Positions 1 to 9,044 are shown, numbered from the stretch's first letter. The stretch is 64,000 bases of DNA from Capnocytophaga sputigena (GCF_900446695.1 NZ_UAVP01000007.1:372001-436000), one strand, 5' to 3'. Notes: a model not told the origin generated them from the sequence alone. Numbers and translations are program-made.

Positions 1-927
1 AGGGGTGTTCTCTTGGGTAGTCTCAACATTTTCGCGGTATTGTCCGTTTTTGAGGAAAATTACCTTGTCAGATATTTTTTCCACTTCAAAGAGTTGTTGA
101 GAGCTCAATATCAAAGCGATAGGGTGATTTACTGAGTTGGCTATCATTTTGAGGTCTTCTAATATTACCTGTTGTGCCAATACATCTAAGTTCCCTAAAG
201 GCTCGTCTAAAAGCAATAATTCTGGCTGACGTAATAGGGTGCGCGCTAATTCAAAACGCATTTTATACCCTGATGATAGCGCATTCCAGTTTAGATTGCG
301 GTATTTCCACAAACCTAAACGGGCAATCATTAGCAGAGTGCGTGGTTCGTTTTCTTCAGCAGGGATACCATAGCACGCCAAAGTAAATTTGAGATTGTCT
401 TTCAAACTACCATACCATTTGTCGGTGCGTTGGGGAATGTAAGCTAATTTAGTGCGTAAATCGTATTCATTAGTGGGCGTTTTTTTGAAGTAATAGGTTA
501 TTTCGCCCGAATTATAAGAGAGGTCGTGTGCTAAGATGCGCAAAAGGGTTGTTTTCCCATTGCCATTTTCACCTACTAAGCCATAAACTTGTCCTTTATT
601 AATAGTAAGTGATACAGGACCTAATGAAAACATTCCCGAATTGTAGGTTTTTTTAATGTCTTTAGCAACAAGCACAGCTTTTTCAGTTATTACCTCCTCT
701 ACGGTGCATCGCCCTACTTCTTCAAGTAAGGCAGAAGCCTTTTCTGTAAGTTGATCCAACTCATTAGGATTGTTTTCCTTCCAGTTGGTAAGTTCTATAG
801 CCTTTAGGTAGAGAGGCATTTGTTGTGTGTCGGCTACACAATCTAAGAGTTTGCGAAAGCCTAATTCAGTATCTTTTTGTGTAAAGAATTTAAGAGCGTC
901 TTGCACGCGGAGTTGATGTTTTGTCAT
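1..927 (-). CDS. ABC transporter ATP-binding protein (3' end outside window)
   Basis: The reading frame is open from the ATG at 927 to the window edge (309 codons), so the C-terminus is missing. The first 95 or so residues are a helical, non-ABC extension. The ATPase core follows, with Walker A GENGNGKTT, the signature LSSGYKMRFELA and Walker B LLLLDEP, then an SSQQLFEVEKI stretch where the switch region is expected. It should hydrolyse ATP on the cytoplasmic side of a transporter. The permease is not in view and would have to lie to the left, so substrate and direction are unknown. A minus-strand promoter lies at 948-979. The fold is certain; the role is not. Confidence 0.85.
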   Translation of the reverse strand, partial: MTKHQLRVQDALKFFTQKDTELGFRKLLDCVADTQQMPLYLKAIELTNWKENNPNELDQLTEKASALLEEVGRCTVEEVITEKAVLVAKDIKKTYNSGMFSLGPVSLTINKGQVYGLVGENGNGKTTLLRILAHDLSYNSGEITYYFKKTPTNEYDLRTKLAYIPQRTDKWYGSLKDNLKFTLACYGIPAEENEPRTLLMIARLGLWKYRNLNWNALSSGYKMRFELARTLLRQPELLLLDEPLGNLDVLAQQVILEDLKMIANSVNHPIALILSSQQLFEVEKISDKVIFLKNGQYRENVETTQENTP

Positions 928-947
928 AAACGAATGGTTTGATGCGA

Positions 948-979
948 CAAAAGTAGTCAATAATTAGTAAATTAGCAAA
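948..979 (-). promoter_or_regulatory. Promoter of the ABC ATPase gene
   Basis: Read on the minus strand, TTTG (979-976) is followed after 20 nt by TACTTTTG (955-948). This matches the Bacteroidetes housekeeping pattern TTTG-N19/20-TAnnTTTG. The transcript would start near 941, about 14 nt before the ATG at 927. Confidence 0.6.
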
Positions 980-1008
980 TTAACGATAAAAAAAATCACT
1001 TTCGTAAC

Positions 1009-1037
1009 TTGTAATTCGCAATAATTTATTACCTTTG
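1009..1037 (+). promoter_or_regulatory. Promoter of glmM
   Basis: TTG (1009-1011), an 18-nt spacer and TACCTTTG (1030-1037) fit the Bacteroidetes promoter pattern. It sits 41 nt before the glmM ATG and is divergent to the ABC gene promoter. Confidence 0.6.
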
Positions 1038-1078
1038 CGCTTATTAATTCTAAATTATAAAATTTTAATTGTAAGAAT

Positions 1079-2464
1079 ATGTCTCTAATAAAATCTATAT
1101 CAGGCATTCGCGGTACTATAGGGGGAGTACCCGATGACAACTTAACCCCCATTGATGCTGTAAAATTTGCCGCTGCTTATGGCACTTGGCTCAAAAAACA
1201 TATTTATAAAACCCGTGTGAAGGTGGTTGTAGGTCGCGATGCACGTATTTCGGGTGAAATGGTGCAGAATCTCGTCCAATACACCCTTGTAGGTTTAGGA
1301 ATTGATGTGGTAGATATAGGCTTGAGTACCACCCCTACTGTGGAAGTGGCGGTTATTATGGAACAAGCCGATGGCGGTATTATCCTCACTGCCAGTCATA
1401 ATCCTAAACAGTGGAATGCCCTCAAATTGCTGAACAACAAAGGTGAGTTTCTCAACGCTCAGGAAGGCGAAGAAATCTTGCGCATTGCTGCTGCCAATGA
1501 GTTTACTTTTGCCGAAGTAGATGCACTAGGGCATATCACTCACAACGATACTTATATACAACGCCATATCGATGCGGTGCTTTCGCTCTTGCCATTAGCA
1601 ACTTTGGAAGCTATTCGCAAACGCAAATTCAAAGTAGCGGTCGATGCTGTAAACTCTACTGGAGGTATTGCTATCCCACTTTTGTTAGAACGCTTGGGTG
1701 CTGAGGTGGTACCACTCTACTGTGAACCTAACGGTCAGTTCCCGCATAATCCCGAACCTCTTAAAGAATATCTTTCTGATATTTGTGCTAAGGTATTGGA
1801 AGTAAAAGCCGATTTAGGGGTGGTGGTAGACCCCGATGTAGACCGCCTTGCGCTTATTACCGAAGAAGGCGAAATGTTTGGTGAAGAATATACCCTTGTT
1901 GCCTGCGCCGATTATTACCTCGGTAAAAAGAAAGGAAATGTGGTGTCTAATCTCTCCTCTTCACGTGCTTTGCGCGATATAGCCGAAAAACACGGGGTAG
2001 AATATGCAGCTGCTGCTGTTGGTGAGGTGAATGTAGTAACAAAAATGAAAGAAGTAAATGCTGTGATAGGAGGTGAAGGCAATGGTGGTGTCATTTTTCC
2101 CGAATTGCATTATGGTCGTGATGCCTTAGTGGGGGTAGTGTTTTTCCTCTCACTTTTGGTAGAAAAAGGTACTACTGTGAGCGCTTTGCGCCGTAGTTAC
2201 CCTGCTTATTTTATGAGCAAAAATAAAATCCAACTCACTAGCAGACTTAATCCGGACAAGGTGTTGCACGCAATGCAAGAAAAGTACGCACACGAGCAAA
2301 TCACCACTATCGACGGACTTAAAATTGATTTTCCTTTCAGCTGGGTACATTTGCGCAAATCGAATACCGAGCCGATTATCCGCATCTATACTGAGGCTAA
2401 AACCCAAGCAGAAGCCGATGCTTTAGCCACTCGCTTTATGGAGGAAATGGCAGCGATTAGTTAA
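1079..2464 (+). CDS. glmM: Phosphoglucosamine mutase (phosphohexomutase family)
   Basis: This enzyme should convert glucosamine-6-phosphate to glucosamine-1-phosphate on the way to UDP-GlcNAc for peptidoglycan and lipid A. The 461-aa length is normal for the alpha-D-phosphohexomutase family. The four diagnostic loops are present: the phosphoserine loop TASHNP (Ser106), the metal loop DPDVDRL (Asp251, Asp253, Asp255), the sugar loop GGEGNGG (331-337) and the C-terminal phosphate loop RKSNTEPIIRIY (426-437). GlmS, the preceding step of the pathway, is at 59.1 kb. The family also holds phosphomannomutases and phosphoglucomutases, so substrate choice is by family likeness rather than proof. Confidence 0.9.
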   Translation: MSLIKSISGIRGTIGGVPDDNLTPIDAVKFAAAYGTWLKKHIYKTRVKVVVGRDARISGEMVQNLVQYTLVGLGIDVVDIGLSTTPTVEVAVIMEQADGGIILTASHNPKQWNALKLLNNKGEFLNAQEGEEILRIAAANEFTFAEVDALGHITHNDTYIQRHIDAVLSLLPLATLEAIRKRKFKVAVDAVNSTGGIAIPLLLERLGAEVVPLYCEPNGQFPHNPEPLKEYLSDICAKVLEVKADLGVVVDPDVDRLALITEEGEMFGEEYTLVACADYYLGKKKGNVVSNLSSSRALRDIAEKHGVEYAAAAVGEVNVVTKMKEVNAVIGGEGNGGVIFPELHYGRDALVGVVFFLSLLVEKGTTVSALRRSYPAYFMSKNKIQLTSRLNPDKVLHAMQEKYAHEQITTIDGLKIDFPFSWVHLRKSNTEPIIRIYTEAKTQAEADALATRFMEEMAAIS

Positions 2465-2591
2465 GGTTGATTGCTTGATAATCAGTTGTACTCTTTTAAC
2501 ACTACATTTCCTTTGTAAAATACCCGCCCAACTAGTCCGAATTGTCCGACTCGTCTAACTTGTCCAATAAAATAAATTTTAGTACTTAATC

Positions 2592-2624
2592 AATTGTTAG
2601 GTAGTCCCCTAAGGACTAACAATT
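2592..2624. repeat. Imperfect hairpin upstream of the VWA gene
   Basis: AATTGTTAG, then GTAG as a 4-nt bulge, then TCC faces GGACTAACAATT across a short loop. There is no T-run, so it is not a clear terminator. It lies in the 195-nt gap between glmM and the VWA gene, which also holds a run of imperfect GTCC repeats (2529-2567). Confidence 0.4.
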
Positions 2625-2659
2625 AACCCCTAATGAACTAACATCTAATAACTAACAAT

Positions 2660-4483
2660 ATGAAACAAATTTTATTATTCTGCTTTCTGTTTATAGGAAG
2701 CCTCTATGCACAAGAGTATGAAGTAACAGGAAAGGTTACTGATGTTTTTAATGAACCTTTACTTGGAGCTTCAGTACTCATCAAAGGAACTACCCAAGGA
2801 GTTACTACTGATTTTGATGGTAAATACACTATCAAAGTAAAGAATGGTGATATTTTAGAGTTTTCTTTTATAGGAATGAAAATCAAGCAAGTAAAATTTT
2901 CCGGACAGAAGATTATCAATGTAGTTTTAGAAGAAGATAATGTTGCACTTCAAGAAGTGGTGGTAACAAGTTATGAAACTGCAAAAAGGCGAGATGTAAC
3001 TAGTTCTTCTATACGTATAAGAGGTGCAGGAAGTGTTAGTAGAAATTATCGAACAAAAAATAGCTATACTTTAAATAGTTCTCTCGAGACTTATAAAGCG
3101 ATAGATGAAGGCGGCTTTAAGAAAACAACAAAAGACCCCGTAACTACTTTCTCTGCCGATGTAGATAGAGCTTCTTATAGCAATGTGCGCCGTATGCTCA
3201 ACTACGGACAAAAGCCTCATAAAGATGCTGTGCGTATAGAGGAGCTTATCAACTATTTTGACTATGATTATGCTCCACCAGCCGAAGGAGGCAAAACCCC
3301 TTTGAAAGCTACTACCACGCTAAGTAGTTGTCCTTGGAATCCTGATAATTATCTGTTGCGCATTGGATTACAAGCAAAGAAAATAGATTTTACCAAAGCG
3401 CCACCTTCTAATATAGTATTTCTAATAGATACCTCAGGTTCTATGGATGAGCCCAATAAAATGCCTCTACTCAAAGCATCGTTCAAATTGCTTTTGGATA
3501 ACTTACGTCCAGAAGATAGGATAGCGATTGTAGTTTATGCAAGCCAAACGGGTATCGCTTTACCTTCTACTCCAGCGAAAGAAAAAGAGAAAATCTCCAA
3601 AGTGATAGACGATTTGGTGGCTAGTGGATCTACTGCAGGAGGAGCAGGATTGCAAACTGCCTATGAAGTAGCCGAAAAAAACTTTTTACCCAAAGGTAAT
3701 AACCGTATTATCTTGGCTACCGATGGTGATTTCAACGTAGGAATTTCTTCACGTGATGAACTACAACGTTTGGTAGAAGAGAAGCGCAATAATGGAATTT
3801 ACATTTCGGTATTGGGCTATGGTATGGGTAATTACCGCGATGATATGGCAGAAACTATTGCCAACAAAGGGAATGGTAACTATGCTTATATCGATAATTT
3901 TACTGAAGCTAAAAAAGTATTGGTAAATGAATTTGGCGGTACGCTCTACACCGTAGCTAAAGATGTGAAATTACAATTAGAATTCAATCCTCAATACGTG
4001 AAAGAATACCGCTTGGTAGGCTATGAAAACCGCGCTTTAGCCAATGAGGATTTTGAAGACGACAAGAAAGATGCTGGTGAGATAGGTGCAGGACATACCG
4101 TAACTGCTTTGTATGAATTGATACCTGCCAAAGGTGCTACTACCGATGGGTTGCGCTATCAAAAACAAGTGAAAGAAGGATTTGCTAACGAATTAGCTTT
4201 CCTCAAAATACGCTATAAAGACCCTGTGGTAAAAGATGCTAAAAGTGTAGAAGAAAGCACTCCTATTCCTTTTTCTCTCACTGATCTCACCCAAACTGAT
4301 GATGATTATCGCTTTGCTGCCGCTGTTGCCGAATGGGGAATGCTCCTAAGAAATTCTAAATACAAAGCAAAATCCTCATATAAACAAGTAATAGATTTAG
4401 CTAAGAATGCGATTGGAAAAGATGAAGAGGGCTATCGCAAAGAGTTCATTCGCTTGGTCGAACTTTCTGAAAAAATAAAATAA
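2660..4483 (+). CDS. VWA domain protein with N-terminal CarboxypepD_reg-like domain
   Basis: The 607-aa product starts with a signal peptide (residues 1-17, cleavage near LYA-Q). A CarboxypepD_reg-like beta-sandwich (about 20-95) follows, of the kind usually found at the front of SusC-like receptors: VTGKVTD, GVTTDFDGKYTI, LQEVVVTSY. A VWA domain with an intact MIDAS motif D257-T-S259-G-S261 occupies the middle, flanked by YfbK-type conserved regions (TFSADVDRASY before it and a DUF3520-like C-terminus after it). It should be exported and bind a ligand through a divalent metal. The VWA part is closely similar to the lipoprotein at 23.7 kb, a clear paralogue. A rhodanese-cupin gene follows 25 nt downstream and may be co-transcribed. 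The ligand is unknown. Confidence 0.85.
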   Translation: MKQILLFCFLFIGSLYAQEYEVTGKVTDVFNEPLLGASVLIKGTTQGVTTDFDGKYTIKVKNGDILEFSFIGMKIKQVKFSGQKIINVVLEEDNVALQEVVVTSYETAKRRDVTSSSIRIRGAGSVSRNYRTKNSYTLNSSLETYKAIDEGGFKKTTKDPVTTFSADVDRASYSNVRRMLNYGQKPHKDAVRIEELINYFDYDYAPPAEGGKTPLKATTTLSSCPWNPDNYLLRIGLQAKKIDFTKAPPSNIVFLIDTSGSMDEPNKMPLLKASFKLLLDNLRPEDRIAIVVYASQTGIALPSTPAKEKEKISKVIDDLVASGSTAGGAGLQTAYEVAEKNFLPKGNNRIILATDGDFNVGISSRDELQRLVEEKRNNGIYISVLGYGMGNYRDDMAETIANKGNGNYAYIDNFTEAKKVLVNEFGGTLYTVAKDVKLQLEFNPQYVKEYRLVGYENRALANEDFEDDKKDAGEIGAGHTVTALYELIPAKGATTDGLRYQKQVKEGFANELAFLKIRYKDPVVKDAKSVEESTPIPFSLTDLTQTDDDYRFAAAVAEWGMLLRNSKYKAKSSYKQVIDLAKNAIGKDEEGYRKEFIRLVELSEKIK

Positions 4484-4508
4484 TAAACTAATAAACAAAC
4501 TAACAATA

Positions 4509-5132
4509 ATGAAATATCCAATAACTTTAGGAATGCTTTTGCTTACGATGATTACAGCAAAAGCTCAAACGCTCGCCGAGCGTATTAATGCTAAAAATGC
4601 TACTTTAATTGATGTGCGTACCCCCGAAGAATTTGCTAAGGGTACAGCCGAAGGAGCAATTAATATCCCGTTGGAAGAAATAGGAACCCGATGGCAAGAA
4701 TTAAAAGGAAAAGAGAATGTTGTACTCTTTTGTCGTAGGGGGATTCGTGCTGGCAAAGCACAAGATATCCTCAAGAAGCATAATATTGCAGCCGTGAATG
4801 GTAAAACAGTAGAGCATATAAAATCTTTGCAAAAAGTAAATTTAGCCGATAAACTTACTTTCCGCAATGATAAACAAACTACCTATTTTGTAAAAGATGG
4901 TCAAAATGTGAGACAAGTAGCCATAGCTTTAGGTGAAGGAGCTGTACTAAAAAAACATACTACTAATATTCCAGCAACCCTTATTATGGTAAAAGGAACT
5001 GTACGTTTTCTTATCAATGGTGAAGAAGTTGTTCTCAAAGACCTTGATACCTATCAAATCCCTGTAGATGTAGAACACGAAGTGATAGGAGTAGAGAAAG
5101 AAAATGTATTTATAGTAACCAAAGGAAATTAA
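4509..5132 (+). CDS. Exported rhodanese-cupin protein
   Basis: The 207-aa product has a signal peptide (1-19, AKA-Q), a single rhodanese domain (about 21-105) with DVRTPEEF and active-site loop CRRGIR (Cys75), and a C-terminal cupin-like beta-barrel (about 125-207). The cupin part lacks an obvious two-histidine-plus-glutamate metal set; only part of it (KKHTTN, DVEHEV) can be seen. Rhodaneses carry sulfur as a cysteine persulfide; what the cupin part contributes is unknown. It follows the VWA gene by 25 nt, so the two exported proteins are probably expressed together. A strong hairpin lies 20 nt after the stop. Confidence 0.75.
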   Translation: MKYPITLGMLLLTMITAKAQTLAERINAKNATLIDVRTPEEFAKGTAEGAINIPLEEIGTRWQELKGKENVVLFCRRGIRAGKAQDILKKHNIAAVNGKTVEHIKSLQKVNLADKLTFRNDKQTTYFVKDGQNVRQVAIALGEGAVLKKHTTNIPATLIMVKGTVRFLINGEEVVLKDLDTYQIPVDVEHEVIGVEKENVFIVTKGN

Positions 5133-5153
5133 CTTCAAGTAACAAGTAATAGG

Positions 5154-5199
5154 TAACAAGTAACCACCAACACAAATTTGTGTTGCTGGTTACTTGTTA
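5154..5199. terminator. Long hairpin after the rhodanese-cupin gene
   Basis: TAACAAGTAACCA (5154-5166) pairs perfectly with TGGTTACTTGTTA (5187-5199). After one C/C mismatch the stem continues through the palindrome CAACACAAATTTGTGTTG (5168-5185). It probably ends transcription from 4509-5132, although the T-run is poor. Confidence 0.5.
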
Positions 5200-5387
5200 T
5201 TACACTTTGCCAAAGTTGTTTGTTTTTTTAGAGTATGTTATGTAGGAATGCCAGCAATAGCTGGGTATGTGCTGCAAACGCCCCTACTAAATCATCAAAT
5301 TGTTATCTGTCGCTCCTACAACTCCCACCACTCTCACTTTTCTAGATTGTCCTCCTTCAGAGGGGGCGGGGGTTAATCGCCAAATCA
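5200..5387. other. Non-coding spacer between convergent genes
   Basis: I see no convincing gene here. The stretch opens with TACACTTTGCCAAAGTT, shared with the hairpin at 28.8 kb. It continues with pyrimidine-rich sequence and ends with a short palindromic CCTCCTTCAGAGGGGGCGGG segment (5351-5370) like the extragenic G/C palindromes scattered in Bacteroidetes genomes. Confidence 0.4.
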
Positions 5388-6230
5388 TCACATTGCCAAA
5401 TTGTCAATTAATCTCACACCTTCTGCGTATACCACTATAAAAGCGCGATACTCTTTGCCTGCTTCTTTTGTAGTGATATGTTGCAAGGTATGAGCATCAG
5501 TGATGGTAAAATACTCTAAGGTGAAATCAGGCTCTTTTGCAAAAGTATCTACCACCCACGCTTCTACTTCAGCAGGTGTATGAGTGGCAAAACGCTCTTT
5601 GGCAGCCAAAAGAGTGCGATAGATAAATGAAGCGCGCTGTGTCATAGCTTCACTTAGCAGAGCATTGCGTGAGCTGAGGGCTAACCCTTCACTATTGCGC
5701 ACGATAGGGCAGGGAACAATAGTCACTGGTAAGCCTGTTTGTCGTACCATTTGCTGGATAATGAGCAGTTGTTGGTAGTCTTTTTCACCAAAGTAAGCTC
5801 TGTTGGGCATTACAATCTCAAAAAGTTTTTTAACAATCGTACCTACACCATCAAAATGCCCAGGTCGTGAACTGCCTTCCATTACTTTGTCTAATCCTGC
5901 AAAGTCAAAAGGTTGAGCCACTACCTCTTCACCGTAAATATCATCAACGGTAGGGGCAAATATAATTACCTCTTCACTGTATTGGGCAATCTTCTCAGCA
6001 TCTGCTGTTAGGGTACGCGGATATTTCTCTAAATCCGTAGGATTATTGAACTGTGTAGGGTTCACAAAAATGCTCACAACTGCTATATCATTCTCTTTTT
6101 TAGCTTTTTTTATGAGTGATAAATGTCCGTCGTGTAAAGCGCCCATAGTAGGTACTAAACCTATTGTTTTTCCTTGATTTTTAAGGGTTTCCATAAGTGA
6201 ATGGAGTTCCTTTTGCTGTGTGTAAATCAT
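5388..6230 (-). CDS. panC: Pantothenate synthetase
   Basis: It joins pantoate and beta-alanine with ATP to make pantothenate, the precursor of coenzyme A. PTMGALHDGHLSLI (about 28-41) is the HIGH-like nucleotide loop, and FVNPTQFNN, YFGEKDYQQL and SSRNALL are further PanC motifs. The start at 6230 (MIYTQQKEL) gives 280 aa, the usual family length; an ATG at 6317 would add 29 untypical residues and reach over the divergent promoter region. CoaBC (11.0 kb) and CoaD (61.0 kb), later steps of the same pathway, are also in the window. Confidence 0.93.
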   Translation of the reverse strand: MIYTQQKELHSLMETLKNQGKTIGLVPTMGALHDGHLSLIKKAKKENDIAVVSIFVNPTQFNNPTDLEKYPRTLTADAEKIAQYSEEVIIFAPTVDDIYGEEVVAQPFDFAGLDKVMEGSSRPGHFDGVGTIVKKLFEIVMPNRAYFGEKDYQQLLIIQQMVRQTGLPVTIVPCPIVRNSEGLALSSRNALLSEAMTQRASFIYRTLLAAKERFATHTPAEVEAWVVDTFAKEPDFTLEYFTITDAHTLQHITTKEAGKEYRAFIVVYAEGVRLIDNLAM

Positions 6231-6293
6231 CGGTATAAAATCTTTTTTGGGTGCAAACTTATATAATTTTATGGATATGTGCATATTTTTTTG

Positions 6294-6301
6294 TACTTTT
6301 G
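6294..6301 (+). promoter_or_regulatory. -7 element upstream of the GT5 gene
   Basis: TACTTTTG matches TAnnTTTG and is 39 nt before the ATG at 6341. No good TTG partner is visible at the expected distance. Confidence 0.4.
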
Positions 6302-6340
6302 TGCCTTCTAAGAGCAAAATAAATTAAAGAAATACTCTTT

Positions 6341-7150
6341 ATGAAAGATAAAAAAGTACTCTACGTGTCGTCGGAAGTATTGCCTTATTCGCCTTATAGT
6401 GAGTTGGCTAAAATGTCGTTTGAAACCCCTAGAATGGTGAATACTAACGGCGGACAAATACGTATTTTTATGCCTAAGTTTGGTAATATCAACGAGCGTC
6501 GTCACCAGTTGCACGAGGTGATACGCCTATCAGGTATGAATATTGTTATCAACGACATCGATGTGCCGCTCATTATCAAAGTAGCCTCTATCCCCAAAGA
6601 ACGCATTCAAGTGTACTTTATTGATAATGATGAGTATTTCGCACGTACTGGCACACTCTTTGATGAGGAAAACAATATGTATCCGGATAACGATGAGCGC
6701 TGTATCTTCTTTGCAAAAGGCATTGTAGAAACAGTTAAAAAACTCAATTGGTTACCCGATATCATCCATATACACGGTTGGGTTTCTGCTTTGTTGCCTC
6801 TTTATTTACGCACTTACTACAAAGATGAACCTATCTTTTCCGAAAGCAAAATTATTACCTCTGTGTTTGATAGTGATTACGAAGGCGCTCTCGATGCCTC
6901 ACTTATCAATAAAGTAGCTTTTGATGGCATTAGTAAAAAAACAATTGACCCCCTCAAAAATCCTACTTACTACAACCTGATGCGTATCGCTATCAAGCAT
7001 TCTGATGGCGTAATTGTAGTGAGCGAAGATATGCCCGAAGATTTTAAAACTTATCTCAAAAACTTAAGAAAACCAGTGATTTATAACAGCGATAAAGAAA
7101 CTTTCCAAGATTCCTATCGCGATTTTTACACTAAAATACTAAAGAAATAA
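6341..7150 (+). CDS. Glycogen/starch synthase-like protein (GT5 N-terminal domain only)
   Basis: The 269-aa product matches the starch-synthase catalytic domain: VLYVSSEVLPYSPYSELAKM at the start, VNTNGGQIRIFMPKFG, and PDIIHIHGW. Full-length glycogen synthases are about 480 aa and have a second Rossmann domain; only the N-terminal half is present, as in the short Flavobacteriia homologues. The acceptor loop usually reads KTGGL, whereas here the matching place reads YSELAKMS, so glycogen synthase activity should not be assumed. It is divergent from panC and followed 10 nt later by the DUF4270 lipoprotein. Confidence 0.75.
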   Translation: MKDKKVLYVSSEVLPYSPYSELAKMSFETPRMVNTNGGQIRIFMPKFGNINERRHQLHEVIRLSGMNIVINDIDVPLIIKVASIPKERIQVYFIDNDEYFARTGTLFDEENNMYPDNDERCIFFAKGIVETVKKLNWLPDIIHIHGWVSALLPLYLRTYYKDEPIFSESKIITSVFDSDYEGALDASLINKVAFDGISKKTIDPLKNPTYYNLMRIAIKHSDGVIVVSEDMPEDFKTYLKNLRKPVIYNSDKETFQDSYRDFYTKILKK

Positions 7151-7160
7151 CAGCAAACGA

Positions 7161-8684
7161 ATGAATAATACTTACAAATTACTTTTTTTCCTTACTGTAC
7201 TAACACTTTTTAGCGCTTGTTCTTCCGATGATTTCAACGAAATAGATGGCGCACTTCTCAAAAATCCTAACTACGAAACCAACGTGTTCACAGCTACTAT
7301 TTCAGTGAACCAAGTCAAACAAACTGCCGTACAAACCAATGGTTTAGGAGGATATTTGCTCGGGCAATACACTCAAGCTCCTTTTGGTACTAAATCGGCT
7401 ACTATTGTTGCACAAGTAGGGCTTCCAGCCGCTAATCCTTCTTTTGGTAGCAAAACTCAAGCACTAGAAATTAGTGAAAATAAACCTGAAAATGAAAAGG
7501 TGATGAATGCTTATTTGTATATCCCTTTCTTCAATCCCAATAGTTCAAGCAACAATGCTACCTATAGCCAAAATGTTGAATATCAATTAGATTCCATCTA
7601 TGGCGACAAAAGTGCTTCTTTTCGTGTAGAAGTGAAAGAAACTAACTACTTCCTCAGCGATATAGGTACCGACCTAAAATCAAAAGTCTATTATTCTAAT
7701 AATACTGATATACTCACAAACTTAGGTAGCTCAATAGTTTCAACCACTACTTCAGCTACAACTATTAGTAATAAGGCAATCGCTCGTTTCCAGTTTGATG
7801 ATCCCAAAACTACTGCCGATGAATCTAAAACTGTACACGATGTCTTAGCCCCTGGTTTGCGTATTCCTCTTAGTACTTCTTTCTTTCAATCTAAAATATT
7901 AGACAAAGAAGGTAGTAGTGAATTAGCAAGTGTTACCGACTTTAAAAAGTATTTTAAAGGAATACAAGTCAGTGCCTCTAACTTCTCTAAAGATGTGATG
8001 ATGCTCCTCAATATGGCAAATGCCAAAATACAGTTGGAGTATAGTTATACCGCTTATGTAAGTGGTAGCACAGCTACTAAAACTCAGTACAGCCGTTATG
8101 ATTTGCCTCTCAATGGTATTGCTGTAAACCTTTTCAACAATGCAGGCGAAAGTCTTACGGATACTAGTAAAACTTATTTGAGTGGTGCTTTAGGGCAAAC
8201 TGCTTCTATTACTATTTCAGATACCGATATTGCTCGTATCAAATCTGAAAAATGGTTAGTTACCGATGCGAGCTTGTTCTTTTATGTAGATGAAAGCGTG
8301 ACTTATAGCAAAACTCCTGAACGCCTTTATATTTATAATGCTCAAACGGGGGCTGTGTTAGCCGATTATCAGTACGACCCTACCGCTAACAACACTACTT
8401 CAGCCTATTCACACTTGGTGCATTTAGGGAAATTACAAAAAGAAAATGGGGTAGGTAAATATTACCAACTAAGGATTACTAACCATATTCTTAATATGGT
8501 AACAAATAATACTACTAATGTTCCTTTAGCAATTGCTATAGGGTCTAATATAAAGCAAACTACAGCAGGTAGTTATAAAAGTGCAAGTGGTGAAGGCAAA
8601 ATTGCCAATACAGCCCTTGCTACCCCTTTAGGAGTAGTGATTAAAGATGTAAAATTGATTGTCAACTATACCAAAGTAAAATAA
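7161..8684 (+). CDS. DUF4270 family lipoprotein
   Basis: The 507-aa product has a lipoprotein signal (FFLTVLTLFSACSSDD, lipobox Cys about residue 20) and the Bacteroidetes-only DUF4270 body, rich in Thr, Ser and Asn. It ends in the beta-rich stretch TALATPLGVVIKDVKLIVNYTKVK. It should sit on the outer membrane. The function of the family is unknown. It stands between the GT5 gene and the SUI1 gene with gaps of 10 and 2 nt, so the three are probably one operon. Confidence 0.8.
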   Translation: MNNTYKLLFFLTVLTLFSACSSDDFNEIDGALLKNPNYETNVFTATISVNQVKQTAVQTNGLGGYLLGQYTQAPFGTKSATIVAQVGLPAANPSFGSKTQALEISENKPENEKVMNAYLYIPFFNPNSSSNNATYSQNVEYQLDSIYGDKSASFRVEVKETNYFLSDIGTDLKSKVYYSNNTDILTNLGSSIVSTTTSATTISNKAIARFQFDDPKTTADESKTVHDVLAPGLRIPLSTSFFQSKILDKEGSSELASVTDFKKYFKGIQVSASNFSKDVMMLLNMANAKIQLEYSYTAYVSGSTATKTQYSRYDLPLNGIAVNLFNNAGESLTDTSKTYLSGALGQTASITISDTDIARIKSEKWLVTDASLFFYVDESVTYSKTPERLYIYNAQTGAVLADYQYDPTANNTTSAYSHLVHLGKLQKENGVGKYYQLRITNHILNMVTNNTTNVPLAIAIGSNIKQTTAGSYKSASGEGKIANTALATPLGVVIKDVKLIVNYTKVK

Positions 8685-8686
8685 GT

Positions 8687-9010
8687 ATGGACTTAAGAGA
8701 CCAACTTAAAAATCTTTTCCCCGACCATATAGAAGAGGAAGTACCTCAAGAAACACCATCTACTATATGGTTGCAAGATGAACCTCTACTTTGTAAATAC
8801 GAGAAGCGCAAAGGCAAACCTGTAACAGTAATCGAAGGTTATAACGGAGCCGATAGCGATTTCAAAATATTAGCTAAAGAACTAAAAACATACCTTGGAG
8901 TGGGCGGAACAATAAAAGATGATACGATTCTCATACAAGGTGATTACCGCGATACTATTATGCAACTCCTTAAAGAAAAAGGATTTAAAGTAAAACGCGT
9001 AGGAGGTTAA
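8687..9010 (+). CDS. SUI1/eIF1-like translation factor (YciH family)
   Basis: At 107 aa this is a bacterial YciH-type protein. The SUI1 fold covers about 35-105, with KRKGKPVTVIEGY, LAKELKTYLGVGGTIKDDTILIQGDY and the closing lysine-rich strand. Archaeal and eukaryotic relatives guard start-codon choice on the small ribosomal subunit; the bacterial role is less clear. It begins 2 nt after the DUF4270 stop, so translational coupling is likely. Confidence 0.85.
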   Translation: MDLRDQLKNLFPDHIEEEVPQETPSTIWLQDEPLLCKYEKRKGKPVTVIEGYNGADSDFKILAKELKTYLGVGGTIKDDTILIQGDYRDTIMQLLKEKGFKVKRVGG

Positions 9011-9044
9011 AGATAATTAACAATTCATAATTAACAATTATAAT

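Noticed and set aside
5194-5376. 60-codon plus-strand frame between the rhodanese gene and panC
   Set aside because: It crosses a repeated TTTGCCAAAG half-site and a G/C palindrome and has no protein-like pattern (tail SFRGGGG).
6341-7150. Annotating the GT5 protein as a full glycogen synthase (glgA)
   Set aside because: Only the N-terminal domain is present (269 aa) and the conserved KTGGL loop is not intact, so the activity is uncertain.
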